5,721 nucleotides of DNA from CAXTTV01 sp964247295 (GTDB lineage Bacteria > Chloroflexota > Ktedonobacteria > Ktedonobacterales > Ktedonobacteraceae): assembly GCA_964247295.1 (NCBI GenBank), contig CAXTTV010000258.1:1-5721 (forward strand), read 5' to 3'. Shown piece by piece: positions 4,341 through 5,721 of the stretch. The position numbers and the translations under genes are program-made. Each line of letters starts with the position of its first letter. Positions within the stretch are counted from its first letter, which is position 1. Under the pieces are notes generated by a model. It had not been told where the DNA came from, did not search any database, and saw nothing but the letters and a program-made list of their open reading frames with translations.

Positions 4341-5533
4341 CAAAAGCTAGGCCGCGCCAGCGTCGTCCCAGTTTCCAACGTCTCTTTATCTGGTATTGCA
4401 TCGGTATTGTAGTGGTCACTTTTCTTATTACAGGCATTTTAGAAGTCATCATCGTTGCTTTTATTGTCCTGGACAAGCAATGGGCGGCAATTTATTACCA
4501 TAGTCTGCCCTTGCAGAACATCGTTCTTCTCATAGCTCTGGTGTTCCCTTTTCTCGTGCTGATCGTGGCTATTCTCTTTTTCGCCTGGCTGATGGGGCGT
4601 AAAATTAGCCAACCTGTGGATGAGCTTATGCAGGCAGTTGAGAAGATTCGTCAGCAAGATTTAGACTTCACGATTACGTATCAAGGGAGCAATGAGTTGG
4701 GTGAATTGTGCTCAGCTTTCAATGATCTGCGCAGCGAATTGCAAGGGTCGCTTGAGCGGGAGTGGCGTAAACAGGAGGAGATGCGCACGATGATCGCAAT
4801 GCTCTCGCATGATCTGCGTACCCCTGTGACAGTTATTCAGGGCCATATCGAGGGCCTTACACGTATGAAGGCGGGTGAGAAGCGCCAGCAACGCCTCGAT
4901 CGTTATCTACCAGTACTGGAAGCCAGTAGCCAGCGTATGATGCGCCTGCTCAATGATATACTGCTCGTTTCTTCGTTAGAGGAGGCAAGTTTTGTGATCC
5001 AGCCTCGGCCTGTGCAATTGGCAGAAACGCTTGAGAACAAGGCAGCTATCTACCAGCTCCAGGCCGCTACGCACGATATCGAATTTTCGTATAGCCATAA
5101 TCTGAATAACGGTACTGAACTGGTTCCGCTAGATCTGCATCGTCTGGAGCAAGTGCTGGACAATCTCTTCGAGAATGCTCAGCGTTCTACTCCTGCTCAC
5201 GGCCAGATCAGTCTTAACTGTACGCAACAGCCTGACCATCTCCTCTTTCTGTTGCGCGACACAGGTTGTGGGATCACACCCGCTGACCTGCCGCATGTCT
5301 TCGAGAAGTTCTATCGTGGTCAGGCGCGACATAGTGAGAAAGCGCGCAAGACCACCGGTCTTGGCCTGTATACCTGCAAGCTGCTGGTCGAGAAACATGG
5401 TGGCACCATCGCTCTCCAAAATCATCCCACAGGTGGGTGCGAGGTGACTTTCTGCCTGCCATTGAACGCGGCTCATAGCTCTTTTGCTGACGAGTCAGGC
5501 GGCCATCCCATCTCGTCTTTGGGAACAAAATAA
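4316..5533 (+). CDS. membrane-bound sensor histidine kinase (HAMP, HisKA, HATPase)
   Basis: A 405-residue inner-membrane kinase that autophosphorylates a histidine and passes the phosphate to the regulator encoded just upstream. Two membrane helices (about 23-51 and 69-92) enclose an outer loop of only about 17 residues, too small for a ligand-binding domain. A HAMP linker follows (93-146, with ISQPVDEL), then the HisKA helix with H165 in SHDLRTP, and the ATPase domain with N-box N283 and N287 (LDNLFENA), G1 box D315-T-G-C-G, F-box FEKFYRG (329-335) and G2 GLGL (348-351). All catalytic motifs are intact. A hydrophilic tail of about 20 residues ends it. AGGA 5 bp before the ATG sits inside the regulator gene, and the 25-bp overlap implies translational coupling. 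The short loop recalls intramembrane-sensing kinases, which often rely on a separate membrane protein; the divergent gene is a candidate. Confidence 0.96.
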   Translation: MGSQYITLTKARPRQRRPSFQRLFIWYCIGIVVVTFLITGILEVIIVAFIVLDKQWAAIYYHSLPLQNIVLLIALVFPFLVLIVAILFFAWLMGRKISQPVDELMQAVEKIRQQDLDFTITYQGSNELGELCSAFNDLRSELQGSLEREWRKQEEMRTMIAMLSHDLRTPVTVIQGHIEGLTRMKAGEKRQQRLDRYLPVLEASSQRMMRLLNDILLVSSLEEASFVIQPRPVQLAETLENKAAIYQLQAATHDIEFSYSHNLNNGTELVPLDLHRLEQVLDNLFENAQRSTPAHGQISLNCTQQPDHLLFLLRDTGCGITPADLPHVFEKFYRGQARHSEKARKTTGLGLYTCKLLVEKHGGTIALQNHPTGGCEVTFCLPLNAAHSSFADESGGHPISSLGTK

Positions 5534-5721
5534 GCTTGTGGAGGACGCCACTACTAAGGTTTCTTTTATATCTGATTAATCTATTAGCCAATGGATGGAC
5601 CTGGGCAGCTCACCTGTGAGTCTACAGGAACGGGAGGCACGGACGGGGGGCCTGGTCGACGTTGGATCATCGTTCTCCGTTCCCCTGAGATGCAGACGTG
5701 TAATGATGGAGAGGGGAATCT
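5534..5721. other. right-edge region without a supported gene
   Basis: A weak 4-bp stem GTGG/CCAC (5538-5541 and 5548-5551) followed by a T-rich stretch at 5561-5570 is all that resembles a terminator for the kinase gene. Two frames stay open to the edge: a minus-strand one ending with TAA at 5584-5586 (45 residues, proline-rich, RRPGPPSVPPVPVDS near its end) and a plus-strand one from the ATG at 5591. Neither has a ribosome site or a family match that I recognise. The minus frame could be the 3' end of a gene continuing beyond the window. Confidence 0.4.

Noticed and set aside
5129..5476. Minus-strand 115-codon frame
   Set aside because: It is antisense to the kinase ATPase domain with its complete N, G1, F and G2 boxes.
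1..5721. tRNA, rRNA, CRISPR array or transposase gene
   Set aside because: No cloverleaf, rRNA core, regularly spaced direct repeats or transposase motifs were seen.

Overview
The window is a bacterial chromosomal segment with four complete protein genes-plus-one pair partner, one gene cut by the left edge, and compact but structured intergenic DNA. The gene set (YwnA/YwnB-like pair, stand-alone H-NOX protein, OmpR-type two-component system), the mid-range base composition and the style of the H-NOX protein suggest a Chloroflexota bacterium, possibly of the Ktedonobacteria. This is an impression from protein style, not a phylogenetic result; a Firmicute is the main alternative.

Left part (1-1276): the 3' end of an Rrf2-family repressor gene is followed 99 bp later by a gene for a small NAD(P)-binding, NmrA/YwnB-like atypical short-chain dehydrogenase. 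This matches the ywnA-ywnB type pairing, in which a thiol- or stress-sensing repressor sits beside the oxidoreductase it probably controls. The pair ends at a perfect 11-bp hairpin that lies 2 bp from the stop codon of the converging next gene.

Middle (1277-2660): on the minus strand is a 280-residue protein with a complete haem NO-binding (H-NOX) domain, including the proximal His and the YxSxR motif, followed by a C-terminal region that looks like a winged helix. A direct NO-sensing transcription factor is a reasonable reading. Upstream is a 541-bp non-coding stretch holding a 7-3-7 palindrome, a very AT-rich section, a pair of perfect 12-bp inverted repeats 311 bp apart end to end, and two good hairpins.

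Right part (2661-5533): a minus-strand gene encodes a four-helix membrane protein that is a full-length tandem duplication of a roughly 124-residue unit. Divergent from it, and 231 bp away, is an OmpR-family response regulator followed by an overlapping histidine kinase gene. The intergenic region carries two pairs of 11-bp-spaced GTTTW repeats, one facing each way, each ending exactly 10 bp before a -10-like hexamer. This suggests that the regulator controls both itself and the membrane protein. The kinase has a very short outer loop, so the membrane protein, whose loops are predicted to face outward, may be its sensory partner or its effector.

The last 188 bp (5534-5721) have no gene that can be called with confidence.
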